Notes: generated by a model not told the origin, from the sequence alone. 64,000 nucleotides of DNA from Candidatus Heimdallarchaeum endolithica (GCA_021513715.1 CP084167.1:2959060-3023059); one strand, 5' to 3'; shown: positions 1 through 8,870, counted from the first letter of the stretch. A program made the numbers and translations.

Positions 1-662
1 GCATTATCAACAAACTGCGTGTATCCTGAATGAATATCTCTCCCTATAGTTTTTGTATGGAAATGTAAGTATAAAATACCTTTAACTCCTAAATTCACTT
101 GTTGGATTCCATCTTTGTCTTTTCCTCCAAATTCCCAAATAATACCATTTGTATTTAAAGCAAATTCTTTGTTTTTTTCCACAAAATAGCCAAGATTGGG
201 ACTTCCTACTTCTTCTTCCCCCTCTATTATAAATTTAATATTGACTGGTAATTCTCCAAAAATCTCTTTATAAGCTTTTATTGCTTGTAATCTGCAGATT
301 ATTTCTCCTTTATTATCTGCAACTCCTCTTGCAAAAATCTTTCCTTCTCTGATGTTAGGTTCAAATGGCGGACTATCCCACAATTCTATTGGGTCTTCTG
401 GTTGTACATCGTAGTGATCATAAAATGTAATTGTTTCTTCTGCTCCTGAATTTAGTTCAGCACAAAAAACAGGATTCCCTGGTGTTTCTGCAATAAAACA
501 TTCAAAACCTGCTTCTTTGAAGTTCTTTTTTAAAAAATCAATTGCTTCTTGTGCACCTAAATTTTTTGCTGCAACTGTTGGGATTCTTAAAAATTCAAAT
601 AATATTTCAAGAGACTTTTCTTTATTTTGATAAATAAGATTAGATACTTCATGCAAAGACAT
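1..662 (-). CDS. M20 family metallopeptidase / deacylase, N-terminal part
   Basis: Reads leftward from an ATG at 660-662 and stays open to the window edge, so only about 220 N-terminal residues are seen and the C-terminus lies outside. The M20 (ArgE/DapE/CPG2/dipeptidase) pattern is clear: a YDHYDVQP block with the zinc His and nearby catalytic Asp, then ARGVADNKGE with the bridging Asp, then IEGEEEVGSPN with the catalytic/ligand Glu pair. These enzymes use a two-metal centre to hydrolyse peptides or N-acyl amino acids in the cytoplasm. The HYDVQP form and the spacing resemble the dipeptidase/CPG2 side of the family, but substrate cannot be fixed from this half. It is divergent from the PLP enzyme at 799. 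Confidence 0.9.
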   Translation of the reverse strand, partial: MSLHEVSNLIYQNKEKSLEILFEFLRIPTVAAKNLGAQEAIDFLKKNFKEAGFECFIAETPGNPVFCAELNSGAEETITFYDHYDVQPEDPIELWDSPPFEPNIREGKIFARGVADNKGEIICRLQAIKAYKEIFGELPVNIKFIIEGEEEVGSPNLGYFVEKNKEFALNTNGIIWEFGGKDKDGIQQVNLGVKGILYLHFHTKTIGRDIHSGYTQFVDN

Positions 663-798
663 GATGTAAAATTAATTCTTTTATTTATAAACTCTTTCGT
701 TAAAATTTAACTTTAAACAGTTTTTGTAAAAAATGAAAAAGTAGAATAAAAACGGCTTTTAGGCAAATATTTAAGAGAGTGAGAAAAAGAAAAAACTT
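663..798. promoter_or_regulatory. Divergent promoter region, peptidase / PLP enzyme
   Basis: The gap separates two divergent genes. On the + strand, AAATATTTAAG at about 764-774 lies 25-35 bases before the ATG at 799, the right distance for an archaeal TATA box with a very short or absent leader. On the - strand, the complement of TTATTTATAAAC (about 679-690) is a TATA candidate for the peptidase. No operator-like palindrome was seen. Confidence 0.45.
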
Positions 799-1986
799 AT
801 GCAAGAGAAAAAGTACAAATTTGATACTCTATCTGTTCATGCTGGAGAAAAAGTAGAAAAAACTGGAACGATTGCACCTCCAATTTACCAATCAGTTGCT
901 TATCCTTATTATTCTGCAGAATATGCTGCAAAGCTGTTTAGATATGAAATAGAAGGTTATATGTATGGACGAATGGATAATCCTACAAATGCAATGTTTG
1001 AAGAAAGAATCGCAGCGTTAGAAAAGGGTGAAAAAGCTATTGGAACATCATCTGGAATGTCTGCAGAGTTTTTAACTTGTATTCATTTGCTAGAACAAGG
1101 GGATAATTTTGTTACTGCAGGAAAAATATACGGGGGAACTAATCAACTCTTTTCTGTGACTCTACCAAAGATGGGATTTAAACCTAAATTTGTATATGAA
1201 CCTGAAAAATTGGAAAACTGGGAAAATGAAATTGATGATAATACAAAATTTCTTTATTTAGAAACACCTTCAAATCCTAATCTATTTATTGGAGATATAA
1301 CAAGAGTTGCAAAACTTGCTCACGAACATGAAATCCCTTTAATTGTTGATAACACAGTAGCCTCTCCTGCTTTGCAACAACCTTTGAATCTTGGAGCAGA
1401 TATAGTTGTACATTCAGCAACTAAATATCTTAGTGGTAATTCTACATGTATTTCAGGAGTTATAGTTGGGAAATCAGATTTTATTAATGGAATAAGAGAA
1501 AAAGAATATAGAAATATTGGACCATCAATTAGTCCATTCAACAGTTGGCTATTATTATTAGGGATGGAAACATTAAGCCTAAGAATGGAAAAACATAGTA
1601 AAAATGCTTTAGCTATTGCTGAATTTTTGCAAGAACATTCAAAAATTGTATCTGTTAATTATCCTGGTTTGAAAAGTCACCCTCAGCATGAACTTGCAAA
1701 AAAACAGATGAAAGGCTATAGTGGACTATTGTCTTTTGTAACTAAAGGAGAGCTTGAAGATGCAAAAAATGTTCTAAATAGTTTTCAACTAATTATTCAC
1801 ACAGGTCATCTAGGAACTACAAAAACACTAGCAACACACCCAGCTTTTACTACACACCAGCAGTTATCTCAGCAAGAAAGAGAGGAAATAGGAATACCAG
1901 ATACTATGATCAGAATGTCTGTAGGAATAGAAGATATCGAGGATTTAATAGAAGATTTAGATCAAGCTTTAACAAAGATTAAATGA
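799..1986 (+). CDS. Cys/Met metabolism PLP-dependent enzyme (O-acetylhomoserine sulfhydrylase / methionine gamma-lyase type)
   Basis: 395 residues, the usual length for the cystathionine gamma-synthase fold family. SVHAGE near residue 13 and IAPPIYQS near 25 are the family opening. Y56-G-R58 and the NPT at 61-63 form the phosphate and neighbouring-subunit contact. D184 (in VDNT) would pair with the pyridine nitrogen, and K209 in HSATKYLSG is the PLP Schiff-base lysine. The SAEYAAKLF stretch near 39-47 is more like O-acetylhomoserine sulfhydrylases than gamma-synthases, but methionine gamma-lyase shares most of these features, so the reaction (sulfide incorporation or C-S elimination) is left open. 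Cytoplasmic tetramer in known members. Its ATG is close to a TATA-like box, suggesting a leaderless mRNA. Confidence 0.92.
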   Translation: MQEKKYKFDTLSVHAGEKVEKTGTIAPPIYQSVAYPYYSAEYAAKLFRYEIEGYMYGRMDNPTNAMFEERIAALEKGEKAIGTSSGMSAEFLTCIHLLEQGDNFVTAGKIYGGTNQLFSVTLPKMGFKPKFVYEPEKLENWENEIDDNTKFLYLETPSNPNLFIGDITRVAKLAHEHEIPLIVDNTVASPALQQPLNLGADIVVHSATKYLSGNSTCISGVIVGKSDFINGIREKEYRNIGPSISPFNSWLLLLGMETLSLRMEKHSKNALAIAEFLQEHSKIVSVNYPGLKSHPQHELAKKQMKGYSGLLSFVTKGELEDAKNVLNSFQLIIHTGHLGTTKTLATHPAFTTHQQLSQQEREEIGIPDTMIRMSVGIEDIEDLIEDLDQALTKIK

Positions 1987-2018
1987 ACAATAGTCTTGCA
2001 AGTATGGTGAAAAATTAT

Positions 2019-2846
2019 TTAGAATAAGTGCTTTAATTGTTCAATTTTTTCTGGAGAATAATTATTCCTTTTCATTATTTCTACAGCTTTATCATAATAT
2101 TCTTGTGCTTTTTTCTTCTTCTCTAATTTTAAATATATCTTAGCTATTTGCATAACTATTGTTACCAAAAAATCATCTTGTTTTTTGTGTTCAAAATAAG
2201 ACATAGCTGATAAGAAATAGCTCAGTGCATCTTTTTCATCTTCTGTCGAGAGAGAAAGTAATGCTAGATCTATTTCTGCTAACGCTTTTTTCTCTTCAGC
2301 TTTTGCTCTCTTAAATAAGTGTATTGCTTTCTGGTAAGCTAATTTAGCGTTTTGGACAGAATCAGGGTTTTTAACATCTTTTAGAAGAGTGTTTCCTATC
2401 TCTTTCCAAGAATCACCTAAATGTTCTATTTTTCCTATATTTTCAAAAAGTTCCTTTGAAATATCTAAAAACTTTTTACTTTTTTCAATATTTTTACATT
2501 CTCTATGAAGAGAACCCATTTTTAATGCGCATTCAGCAGCTTTTTCAACATCTTGAATTTCAGTAAATTTAATGAAAGCCTCATTGAGCGACTTTAATGC
2601 ATACTTTTTCTGATTCAAATTTAAATATGCATGACCCAAAATAAACATACTTTCTGCAGCTAATTCTTTTGAATTTAAAGTAGAAAAAAGACTTTCAGCA
2701 AACTGTAGGTCTCTTACACATTTTTCGTAATTTCCTCTTTCAAAATTGATTTTACCTTGATTAAAATACATGTTAGCTTGAGCTTTATGTGGATTAGCTG
2801 CTTCAACCATATGTGTACTATTTGATAATCCTTTTTTTAAATTCAT
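2019..2846 (-). CDS. TPR-repeat protein
   Basis: About 275 residues, almost entirely helical. Repeated units with the TPR pattern (for example YFNQGKINFERGNYEKCVRD and FILGHAYLNLNQKKYALKSL) continue to the C-terminus, giving roughly five to six repeats. No enzyme motif, signal peptide or membrane segment is visible. I chose the ATG at 2844-2846; an in-frame TTG four codons upstream (2858) is possible. It is convergent with the PLP enzyme and divergent from TBP. TPR arrays bind partner proteins or peptides; the partner is unknown. A second helical-repeat protein lies just beyond TBP (3862-5448). Confidence 0.8.
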   Translation of the reverse strand: MNLKKGLSNSTHMVEAANPHKAQANMYFNQGKINFERGNYEKCVRDLQFAESLFSTLNSKELAAESMFILGHAYLNLNQKKYALKSLNEAFIKFTEIQDVEKAAECALKMGSLHRECKNIEKSKKFLDISKELFENIGKIEHLGDSWKEIGNTLLKDVKNPDSVQNAKLAYQKAIHLFKRAKAEEKKALAEIDLALLSLSTEDEKDALSYFLSAMSYFEHKKQDDFLVTIVMQIAKIYLKLEKKKKAQEYYDKAVEIMKRNNYSPEKIEQLKHLF

Positions 2847-2984
2847 GGATAGTACCAACTAGAAAACTAAAAAGAATTTTTGATAGTATAGTTTTTTTTT
2901 GAGAAAGAATTAATTAAATTCAGTTAAAAAAGAAAAAAATAAAAATTTTAAACTGGATTATTCTTGTTTAATTTTTTAAAAGTT

Positions 2985-3002
2985 TATATTTTATTATTTT
3001 GC
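2985..3002 (+). promoter_or_regulatory. Candidate TATA box of the TBP gene
   Basis: An AAAAGTTTATATTTTA stretch, purine-rich on its 5' side (BRE-like), lies about 110 bases before the TTG start of TBP in an otherwise A/T tract. The distance implies a leader of about 80 bases. In such AT-rich DNA this is only a plausible site. Confidence 0.3.
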
Positions 3003-3108
3003 ATTCTAAACACTTATTTTCCAAAAAGATCTTCATGTTCTAATTATTTCTAGAAATTTATGAAAGAAAAGAAAAAAGAAAAAAGTTAAGAGTGGAAATG
3101 GATAACTT

Positions 3109-3780
3109 TTGCAAGCTAAAGAAAAAGAAATAATTAAATTAGAAAAGCTTTATAAAGGCTATAAAGAAATCGACATGAATTTAAAAAAAAGGTGTTTAAA
3201 ACCAATGACAAAATTAGACTTTGGTATAGTAATACAAAATGTAGTAGCAAGTATAAACCTGTACTGCACTATTGATTTAGTGAATGCTTATCAGATGCTT
3301 ATTGATGACGATCAACTTTTTGTTTCTTATAATCCTGAAACTTTTCCTGGTTTGATTCTAAAAATTAAAAAACCAAAAATTTCTTCTCTAGTTTTTTCTA
3401 GCGGCAAACTTGTTTTAACTGGCGCTAAATCCACTGATATGGTAAACAAAGGAGTTCAACAGATGATTAAAATACTAAGAACTGTAGGTACTGAAATTAC
3501 TGAAGAGCCTGAAATTATTGTTCAAAACATTGTTGCTAGCGGACATTTTAACAACCGTTCTATTAACTTAGAACTTGCTTCTTTATGGTTAGATCATTCA
3601 ATGTATGAGCCTGAACAATTTCCTGGTTTGATTTATCGTTTAGCTGAACCAAAAACAGTCTTACTTCTTTTCCAGAGTGGTAATCTTGTTTGTACAGGGG
3701 CTAAAACTGAAGAACAAGTACGACAAGCTGTTGAAAACACTTATAACCACTTAGATGAAATTAATGCCTTTGAGTTTTAG
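3109..3780 (+). CDS. tbp: TATA-box-binding protein
   Basis: General transcription factor that binds TATA boxes and recruits TFB and RNA polymerase. The two direct repeats of the saddle are obvious: IQNVVAS ... YNPETFPGL ... SSGKLVLTGAKS in the first half, and VQNIVAS ... YEPEQFPGLIYR ... QSGNLVCTGAKT in the second. Archaeal TBPs are usually about 180-200 residues. Starting at the TTG (3109) gives 223, with a charged 30-residue N-terminal extension; internal ATGs at 3175 (201 aa) and 3205 (191 aa) would give a standard length. I keep the longer form because the extension has coding character, but the start is uncertain. Flanked by two helical-repeat proteins on the other strand. Confidence 0.96.
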   Translation: MQAKEKEIIKLEKLYKGYKEIDMNLKKRCLKPMTKLDFGIVIQNVVASINLYCTIDLVNAYQMLIDDDQLFVSYNPETFPGLILKIKKPKISSLVFSSGKLVLTGAKSTDMVNKGVQQMIKILRTVGTEITEEPEIIVQNIVASGHFNNRSINLELASLWLDHSMYEPEQFPGLIYRLAEPKTVLLLFQSGNLVCTGAKTEEQVRQAVENTYNHLDEINAFEF

Positions 3781-3861
3781 TTCTATTTTTTACTTCCTTT
3801 TTTTAATTAGCTTCTAAGCAACAAAAACCTTTATCGCTAAATCTACAATTTCTTTTTTTCT

Positions 3862-5448
3862 CTATTTTTCTGTAATTGTTAGATAATTCTTCTGTACGTT
3901 TTCACTCACTAATACAATTTCTACTTTTTTGAATTTTTGTGGAGACTTTATCAGCTCATATATTAGTAAAATATCAAATTCTTCAAAGTGTTTCTGACTT
4001 AATACTGAATTAGGTAGAATATGCCCAATTATCTGATATCCATCAAAAATTCTCTTTTTTTTGTTTAAGGATTTCTCATTTACTGTTGATCCTGATAATA
4101 AAAGAGAACACATTTCGTCTTTATACGTAACTACGTTTACTAATACAATTTCAATATTTTCAATTATTTCATCATTTTTCTTTTCATGTGTTATTGATCT
4201 AATAGCGGGAGTAATTTTGATAATATCTTTTAGATTTTCAATAATCTTCTTCTTAATGTCAGTTCTTTTAAAGCCAAATATTGCGTCAGAGTCAGTAATT
4301 GCAGATCTATATTTGTAAAATCCTGGTTTTCCAAGTAATGTGTCAGAGTCTGTTTTAATCTTTAAATTTTTTAGTTTAACAATGTCACTTGAAGATGAAG
4401 CGAGATCATAAACCATAGAGATATTTACAGCATTAGCTAACAAATAAGCATAATTTTTTCTTATTCGCTGTTGTTCATCATCTGTTAACTTTTTAGTGTT
4501 CTTCAAAGCTTCTGGAAAAATAGATAGAGCTTTAGAATACCCTTTATAATCACTTAATCCATTTGCGATAGCTGCATAAAGAATAGCTTTTTTAGTTGTT
4601 TTATGCTTTTTTACAAAATCTAAGAGTAAGGGGAGAATTCGCTCTACTTGTTCATCAGAAATCTTACTCATCATTGTAAGAATAGATAGTCTTTTTGCTA
4701 TTTCATTGGGATTATTAACTTCAGAGAGTGTACGTAGGACTAGATTAACTCCATCTACAACCATCGATTTATACTTTGGAGCAACGATTAATCCTTGATT
4801 TTCACTGAAGAGGTGAAGAAAAAAGTCTGAAGCCATATGTAGTTTTGAGGAAGGATAAGAATTATTATCAACCAATTCTATTACTCTCTTACAAGAATCT
4901 GCAGCTTCATTGATTTTTTTGCTAAACATATGCATTAAGCCAATATTAACTTCTGTATATACCAAATTCTCGATAATATTGTTCTTTTCTGCGATTTGCT
5001 TTGACTTAATGAGATACTCAAGAGCTTTATCTTTTTCTAAAGTTCTATAAATAGTGAACAAAAGATTTAGCGCTTTAATTATCAATTCAGGATCGTTTAT
5101 TTTGAATGCCATGTTTTTTGCTTTTTCTGCAGCTTTCTTTGCGCCTTCATATTCATTGTTTAAAATAAAAGAATTAGCTAGGTTAAGGTAAAATTTAATG
5201 TAGTTTTCTTTTGAAGATAGAGGAATCAATGGTTTGATTCTCTTGAGAAGAATCAGTGCTTGTGGACGTCTTTCTTGTAATAGTAATTCATAAGTTTCAG
5301 ATAAAAGAAAATCAACAAAACTGTTGACGTCCATCTCTTTTTTTATTTCAAGGCTTGTTAAGAATTGTTTTCTCTTTTTGTCATCTACTACTATTTCTTT
5401 TAGTTCATCAACACTTAAAGAACCAACTTGCTTAATTATATCGCCCAT
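3862..5448 (-). CDS. Helical-repeat (TPR-like) protein of unknown function
   Basis: 528 residues. Residues 50-200 contain TPR-like helical pairs (FYLNLANSFILNNEYEGAKKA, KALEYLIKSKQIAEKNN), followed by less regular helices resembling an armadillo/HEAT-like solenoid. The last 190 residues change character: beta-rich with charged loops (IENIEIVLVNVVTYKDEM and similar), probably a separate globular domain I do not recognise. No signal peptide or transmembrane segment. The ATG lies 16 bases from the end of hisS, on the same strand and downstream, so it is probably co-transcribed with hisS; a functional link is not implied by the sequence. Confidence 0.65.
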   Translation of the reverse strand: MGDIIKQVGSLSVDELKEIVVDDKKRKQFLTSLEIKKEMDVNSFVDFLLSETYELLLQERRPQALILLKRIKPLIPLSSKENYIKFYLNLANSFILNNEYEGAKKAAEKAKNMAFKINDPELIIKALNLLFTIYRTLEKDKALEYLIKSKQIAEKNNIIENLVYTEVNIGLMHMFSKKINEAADSCKRVIELVDNNSYPSSKLHMASDFFLHLFSENQGLIVAPKYKSMVVDGVNLVLRTLSEVNNPNEIAKRLSILTMMSKISDEQVERILPLLLDFVKKHKTTKKAILYAAIANGLSDYKGYSKALSIFPEALKNTKKLTDDEQQRIRKNYAYLLANAVNISMVYDLASSSSDIVKLKNLKIKTDSDTLLGKPGFYKYRSAITDSDAIFGFKRTDIKKKIIENLKDIIKITPAIRSITHEKKNDEIIENIEIVLVNVVTYKDEMCSLLLSGSTVNEKSLNKKKRIFDGYQIIGHILPNSVLSQKHFEEFDILLIYELIKSPQKFKKVEIVLVSENVQKNYLTITEK

Positions 5449-5464
5449 ATTTTACCCCTACTAT

Positions 5465-6967
5465 TTATTTAGTGTTCATTATTTTTCGTAGTTCGTTCTC
5501 AATCCCTTCAACTGAAAGCAATGTTTGTTCTCCTGTTTCCAAGTTTCGTATTGTTACTTTATTTTGTTCCAGTTCTCTTTTTCCTACTATTATCATGTAT
5601 TTAATTTTTCTAGTTGCAGCGTCTTCTAACTGATTAGTTAGTTTCCACCCAAAAGGATTAAACAAAATCTTAAACTCTTTTCTTAATCTTGTAGCTATAT
5701 CTGTTGCTTCTTTTATAACTTTCTTATTTACAGGAGCAACATAAAAATCTACTTTCTGAAAATATGGGGGTAATCTTCCTAAATCCTCTAAAATAGCCAT
5801 TAATACAGTTTCTCCCATGCCTATTCCTGTTGCAGGTATCTTTTCTCCACCAAAACTTGAAACTAGTTGATCATATCTTCCTCCACCAGCTATAGCTCTT
5901 ACTACTGAACCTGTACGATCAAAGAATTCGTAGACAATTCCTGTATAATAATCTAAACCTCGAGCTATTGAAGCATTGTATTCACAATTATTAATAACTC
6001 CAAAATAGTCTAAATAAGTAGCTAATTCTCTCAATTTATCAAGGGCTAAAGTAGCTTTTTCTCCTAAATCCAATTTTGATATTTTTTCAAGAAAAAGAGA
6101 GGGTTCTCCTTTAATTTTGGAAAAAAAGTATACTTTCTCTGCTTTATCCTTATCTAAACCTATTTTTATGAGAGTATCAATGATTTTTTGTTTTTCTATT
6201 TCAGGAACAAGTTCATAATAATAATCTATATACTCCTTATCTTTATTAGATAAGTTAGGGAATTCTTTTTCTTGTTTCTGTTTTTTTAATCTAACAAAAG
6301 TAGCTATTTCTTTAGCTTTAGAAACAGTAATCCTCTTTTCTAAAAGGTCTTCAACAATAAAATCTTGGATATATTTTTCTTTTGAATCTAAAACTTTGAT
6401 TACATCAAGGTAATTTTCGATTCCCAAGTATTCAATATAATTTTGAACTAACTCTCTACTGTTTATTACACAAATAAATTCTCCATCTTTTAATCCACTA
6501 GTTTTAATAATATTACATGTTAGTGCAATAATTTCTGCATCAGCTGCAGGATGATTAACACCAATGATATCTGCATTAAATTGAAAAAATTCTCTTACTC
6601 TTCCTTTTTGAGGAGTTTCATTCCTAAAAATTCTAGGTATTGAAAACCATCGAATAGGTTTAGGATAACGTTGTTGCTCATTTACAATCATTCTGGCTAA
6701 AGTAGGTGTTTGCTCTGGACGAAGAACGAGTTTTCTATCATCTTTACCTTTAACAATAAAGGTTTCTTCCAGAATCTCCTCACCCGATTTAATTTCAATT
6801 AATTTTGCATACTCTAACGAAGGACCTTCATACTCCTCATAACCAAAGCTCTCTGAGACATTTCTCATGATTCCTAAAATGTAATTTACCTTAGAAAAAT
6901 CTGAAGGATAGTAATCTCGAAAACCTTTAATCCCTTTTAGTATCTCCTTAAGTACTCCGTCATCCAT
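5465..6967 (-). CDS. hisS: Histidine--tRNA ligase
   Basis: Class II aminoacyl-tRNA synthetase that charges tRNA-His. 500 residues, slightly longer than bacterial forms and like archaeal/eukaryotic ones. It opens with GIKGFRDYYP (motif 1 region). LVLRPEQTPTLARM and the following RNETPQKGRVREFFQ carry motif 2 with its ATP-binding Arg. RGLDYYTGIVYEF is the histidine A/B signature, and AGGGRYDQLV plus GIGMGET give motif 3. The C-terminal 100 residues (VDFYVAPV ... ATRKIKYMIIVGKRE) form the anticodon-binding domain. About 45 extra residues in the insertion region are lysine/glutamate-rich. Start ATG at 6965-6967. It is followed closely by the helical-repeat gene. Confidence 0.97.
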   Translation of the reverse strand: MDDGVLKEILKGIKGFRDYYPSDFSKVNYILGIMRNVSESFGYEEYEGPSLEYAKLIEIKSGEEILEETFIVKGKDDRKLVLRPEQTPTLARMIVNEQQRYPKPIRWFSIPRIFRNETPQKGRVREFFQFNADIIGVNHPAADAEIIALTCNIIKTSGLKDGEFICVINSRELVQNYIEYLGIENYLDVIKVLDSKEKYIQDFIVEDLLEKRITVSKAKEIATFVRLKKQKQEKEFPNLSNKDKEYIDYYYELVPEIEKQKIIDTLIKIGLDKDKAEKVYFFSKIKGEPSLFLEKISKLDLGEKATLALDKLRELATYLDYFGVINNCEYNASIARGLDYYTGIVYEFFDRTGSVVRAIAGGGRYDQLVSSFGGEKIPATGIGMGETVLMAILEDLGRLPPYFQKVDFYVAPVNKKVIKEATDIATRLRKEFKILFNPFGWKLTNQLEDAATRKIKYMIIVGKRELEQNKVTIRNLETGEQTLLSVEGIENELRKIMNTK

Positions 6968-7080
6968 TTAATTTCAAAGACAATTTCCAGAGGAGTTTAA
7001 ATAATTTAGCTTCTGTAAGATATTCCTTGATGATTTTCAATAAAAAGGAGATTGAAAGAACAGATGTTGATTAAAGTGGT

Positions 7081-8055
7081 CTATTCATCTTGAAAATCTC
7101 TTATTAGGGAAATTTCAAAGAGAGGAGTGGATTTTACTGACCAGAAGACTTGCTTATCAATTATATTGTTTAAAAGATATCTTGAAATTTCAGTTTCAGT
7201 TAAACTTCTTTCTGTTTTATTGATGCCCTGTAGATCTTTAACAAATTCTAACAAGAGTTTTGTTAATAGATTTGTAGATCTTATTTGTTCCATTCTGGTA
7301 GTGACAAGCCAACATGAAACAGAATCATCAGCAGCCATTATAAACTGGCGATCTCTATATTTCAAAATCTCAATTATTGGAAATTGACTGGAAGAAAATT
7401 TACATTGGATAACAGGTGATAAAACATCAGAATTTAAATGAGATTGGGGAGTAGTTAGTCTCATCTCATAAACTCCATTACTAGTTTTTATGTACGAAAT
7501 AAACATTTCCACTGTGATTTTGTCTACTATTAACTGCTGAATAATACTTGAAGCTAACCAATTAACTGTTTGATCAAAATTTTTTCCAGAACTAAATGAG
7601 GTACTTAAATAATTAATGTTTCTTTTTCTTATTCCATTAGAAAATCTCTTTATTATAGACTTAACTTCAGAACTAGAAAATTTTTCATCTCTCATGTTGA
7701 ATAAAACTAAAACGGGATTCTCCTCCTTTAGCCAATTTAAAGAACGAGATAACCATTTTTTTGATTCAGTTAATTGTTCTCTTTTGGTAATATCAGTAAC
7801 ATAAATAAGAGCGTCAGAGCGAGAAATAAAACTTTTCCACAGAGTTTTCCTAAAAGAAGGGAGACCTCCTAAATCAGTAATACCTAATATTATTCCGTCA
7901 GCATTGTACAACTCGTGGTTTACTCCCATAGTAGAAAAAACTTGGGAGGGGGAATAACCTAATAGACGATTGATGAAGTAAGTTTTGCCAGAATCTTCTA
8001 GTCCAGCAACTGTAACAGAAATATCACGTTTTAAATAAGAATAATCAGGTGACAC
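7081..8055 (-). CDS. Arf-like small GTPase with an extra C-terminal domain
   Basis: 324 residues. Residues 10-175 are a Ras-superfamily G domain of the Arf/SR-beta type: P-loop G18-LEDSGK-T25, a G3 of the Arf form (D61-L-G-G, followed by LPSFRKTLWKSF), and G4 as N120-M-R-D123, where the usual NKxD Lys is replaced by Met-Arg. The remaining 140 residues (from about 180) are an alpha/beta domain with a central FIMAADDSVSCWLV strand pair and a long helix ending in LLLEFVKDL, reminiscent of longin/roadblock folds, although I cannot prove this. No N-terminal myristoylation Gly and no C-terminal prenylation Cys. GTG start preceded by a GGGGAT purine run. Asgard genomes are known to be rich in such GTPases. 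Confidence 0.85.
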   Translation of the reverse strand: MSPDYSYLKRDISVTVAGLEDSGKTYFINRLLGYSPSQVFSTMGVNHELYNADGIILGITDLGGLPSFRKTLWKSFISRSDALIYVTDITKREQLTESKKWLSRSLNWLKEENPVLVLFNMRDEKFSSSEVKSIIKRFSNGIRKRNINYLSTSFSSGKNFDQTVNWLASSIIQQLIVDKITVEMFISYIKTSNGVYEMRLTTPQSHLNSDVLSPVIQCKFSSSQFPIIEILKYRDRQFIMAADDSVSCWLVTTRMEQIRSTNLLTKLLLEFVKDLQGINKTERSLTETEISRYLLNNIIDKQVFWSVKSTPLFEISLIRDFQDE

Positions 8056-8115
8056 ATCTAATCCCCATCTATTTGAACCCCGAAACGATCTTCAAGTAAA
8101 TGGATAAGATAAATC

Positions 8116-8150
8116 GAATATTAAGAAGACAATCTTCTTGTTTAATATTC
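8116..8150. promoter_or_regulatory. Long perfect inverted repeat upstream of the GTPase
   Basis: GAATATTAA (8116-8124) pairs with TTAATATTC (8142-8150), and inside it GAAGA (8125-8129) pairs with TCTTC (8133-8137). It lies 60-95 bases upstream of the GTG start of the Arf-like GTPase, where a promoter or operator would be expected. It could be an operator, a leader hairpin, or a leftover repeat. The remaining gap, 8151-8530, is A/T-rich and shows nothing else I can support. Confidence 0.4.
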
Positions 8151-8531
8151 AAATTTATTTTATTTGTTTATTTATTTATTTTACATGAAGATTTTATTAA
8201 GCTAATAATAGCAATAGAGATATATAATAATATCGTTTCTACTTGGAATAAGATAAATAAAAAAAAAGAATTCTGAAGTGAAAGTTGTGAAATTAAAAAT
8301 AAAAAATCACAAAAAAAGGACTGTTTTATACAAAAAAGAAAAAAAGAGTATAAGAACATTAGGATAAACTTTAAGGAATGTTACTTAAAAAGAGTAGATG
8401 AGACACATGAAATAATTTTTTACGTAAATTTTGAGACAATGGTATGTTAGATAGACAGAAGGAATGAAAAGAATTCAATGAAAAAGAAAGCACAGACTCA
8501 AAACAATAAACATGACACAATTTTTTTGTAG

Positions 8532-8541
8532 CCGTTATATA
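8532..8541 (+). promoter_or_regulatory. Candidate TATA box of the structured RNA
   Basis: GTTATATATTC lies about 50 bases before the first stem of the RNA candidate at 8588, which would place the transcription start near 8565. It is followed by the only GC-rich stretch in this intergenic region. Confidence 0.35.
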
Positions 8542-8587
8542 TTCAATTCTCATTTATTATTTGTCTTGAGCTATATGCTTTAAGACG

Positions 8588-8730
8588 TAGGTTTCATTCT
8601 TACGACACCCGGGCTTCCCATTGGGAACTATGAGTGCCGGGATCAGGAGATGAACCCTTTAGAGAACCATAGTAGACTGTGTCTCTTGTTCTCTTAAACC
8701 AGTCTTAACAAATAGTGTTTTATCTGGTTG
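8588..8730 (+). ncRNA. Structured RNA candidate upstream of dppB
   Basis: A GC-rich island in an AT-rich gap folds into successive perfect helices. The outer stem is GGTT(T)CAT (about 8590-8597) with ATGAACC (8650-8656). Nested inside are CCCGG with CCGGG, then TTCCC with GGGAA around a three-base loop. A second hairpin is AGAGAAC (8661-8667) with GTTCTCT (8688-8694), enclosing AGAC/GTCT. A third is AACCAG (8697-8702) with CTGGTT (8724-8729), enclosing AACA/TGTT. It does not match tRNA, 5S, SRP or RNase P signatures I know, nor a riboswitch consensus I recognise. It may be a free small RNA, because a separate TATA box for dppB follows, or a leader of the transporter mRNA. The + strand is assumed from the dppB direction; the helices exist on both strands. 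Confidence 0.55.
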
Positions 8731-8782
8731 GGTAGAGTCCTGAAGAAATTAAGTAAAATCTCAACTCATAAATAGAAAGTAA

Positions 8783-8793
8783 TGCTTATAAAT
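8783..8793 (+). promoter_or_regulatory. Candidate TATA box of dppB
   Basis: GCTTATAAATG about 80 bases before the TTG start of dppB is the best TATA match between the RNA candidate and the gene. A start near 8818 would leave a leader of about 50 bases containing the GGTGA ribosome-binding site at 8860-8864. Confidence 0.4.
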
Positions 8794-8870
8794 GCGTCTG
8801 GTTTTCGTTGTTATAGTTAGTATAAGGAAATTATTGTTCAAAGTGAACAAAAGGAAAAAGGTGAAATTAT

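Noticed and set aside
8068-8090. A CGGGGTTCAAATAG string on the minus strand that resembles a tRNA T-arm.
   Set aside because: The flanking five bases do not pair, and no acceptor stem, D-arm or anticodon arm lies at the right distance; it is part of the leader of the GTPase gene.
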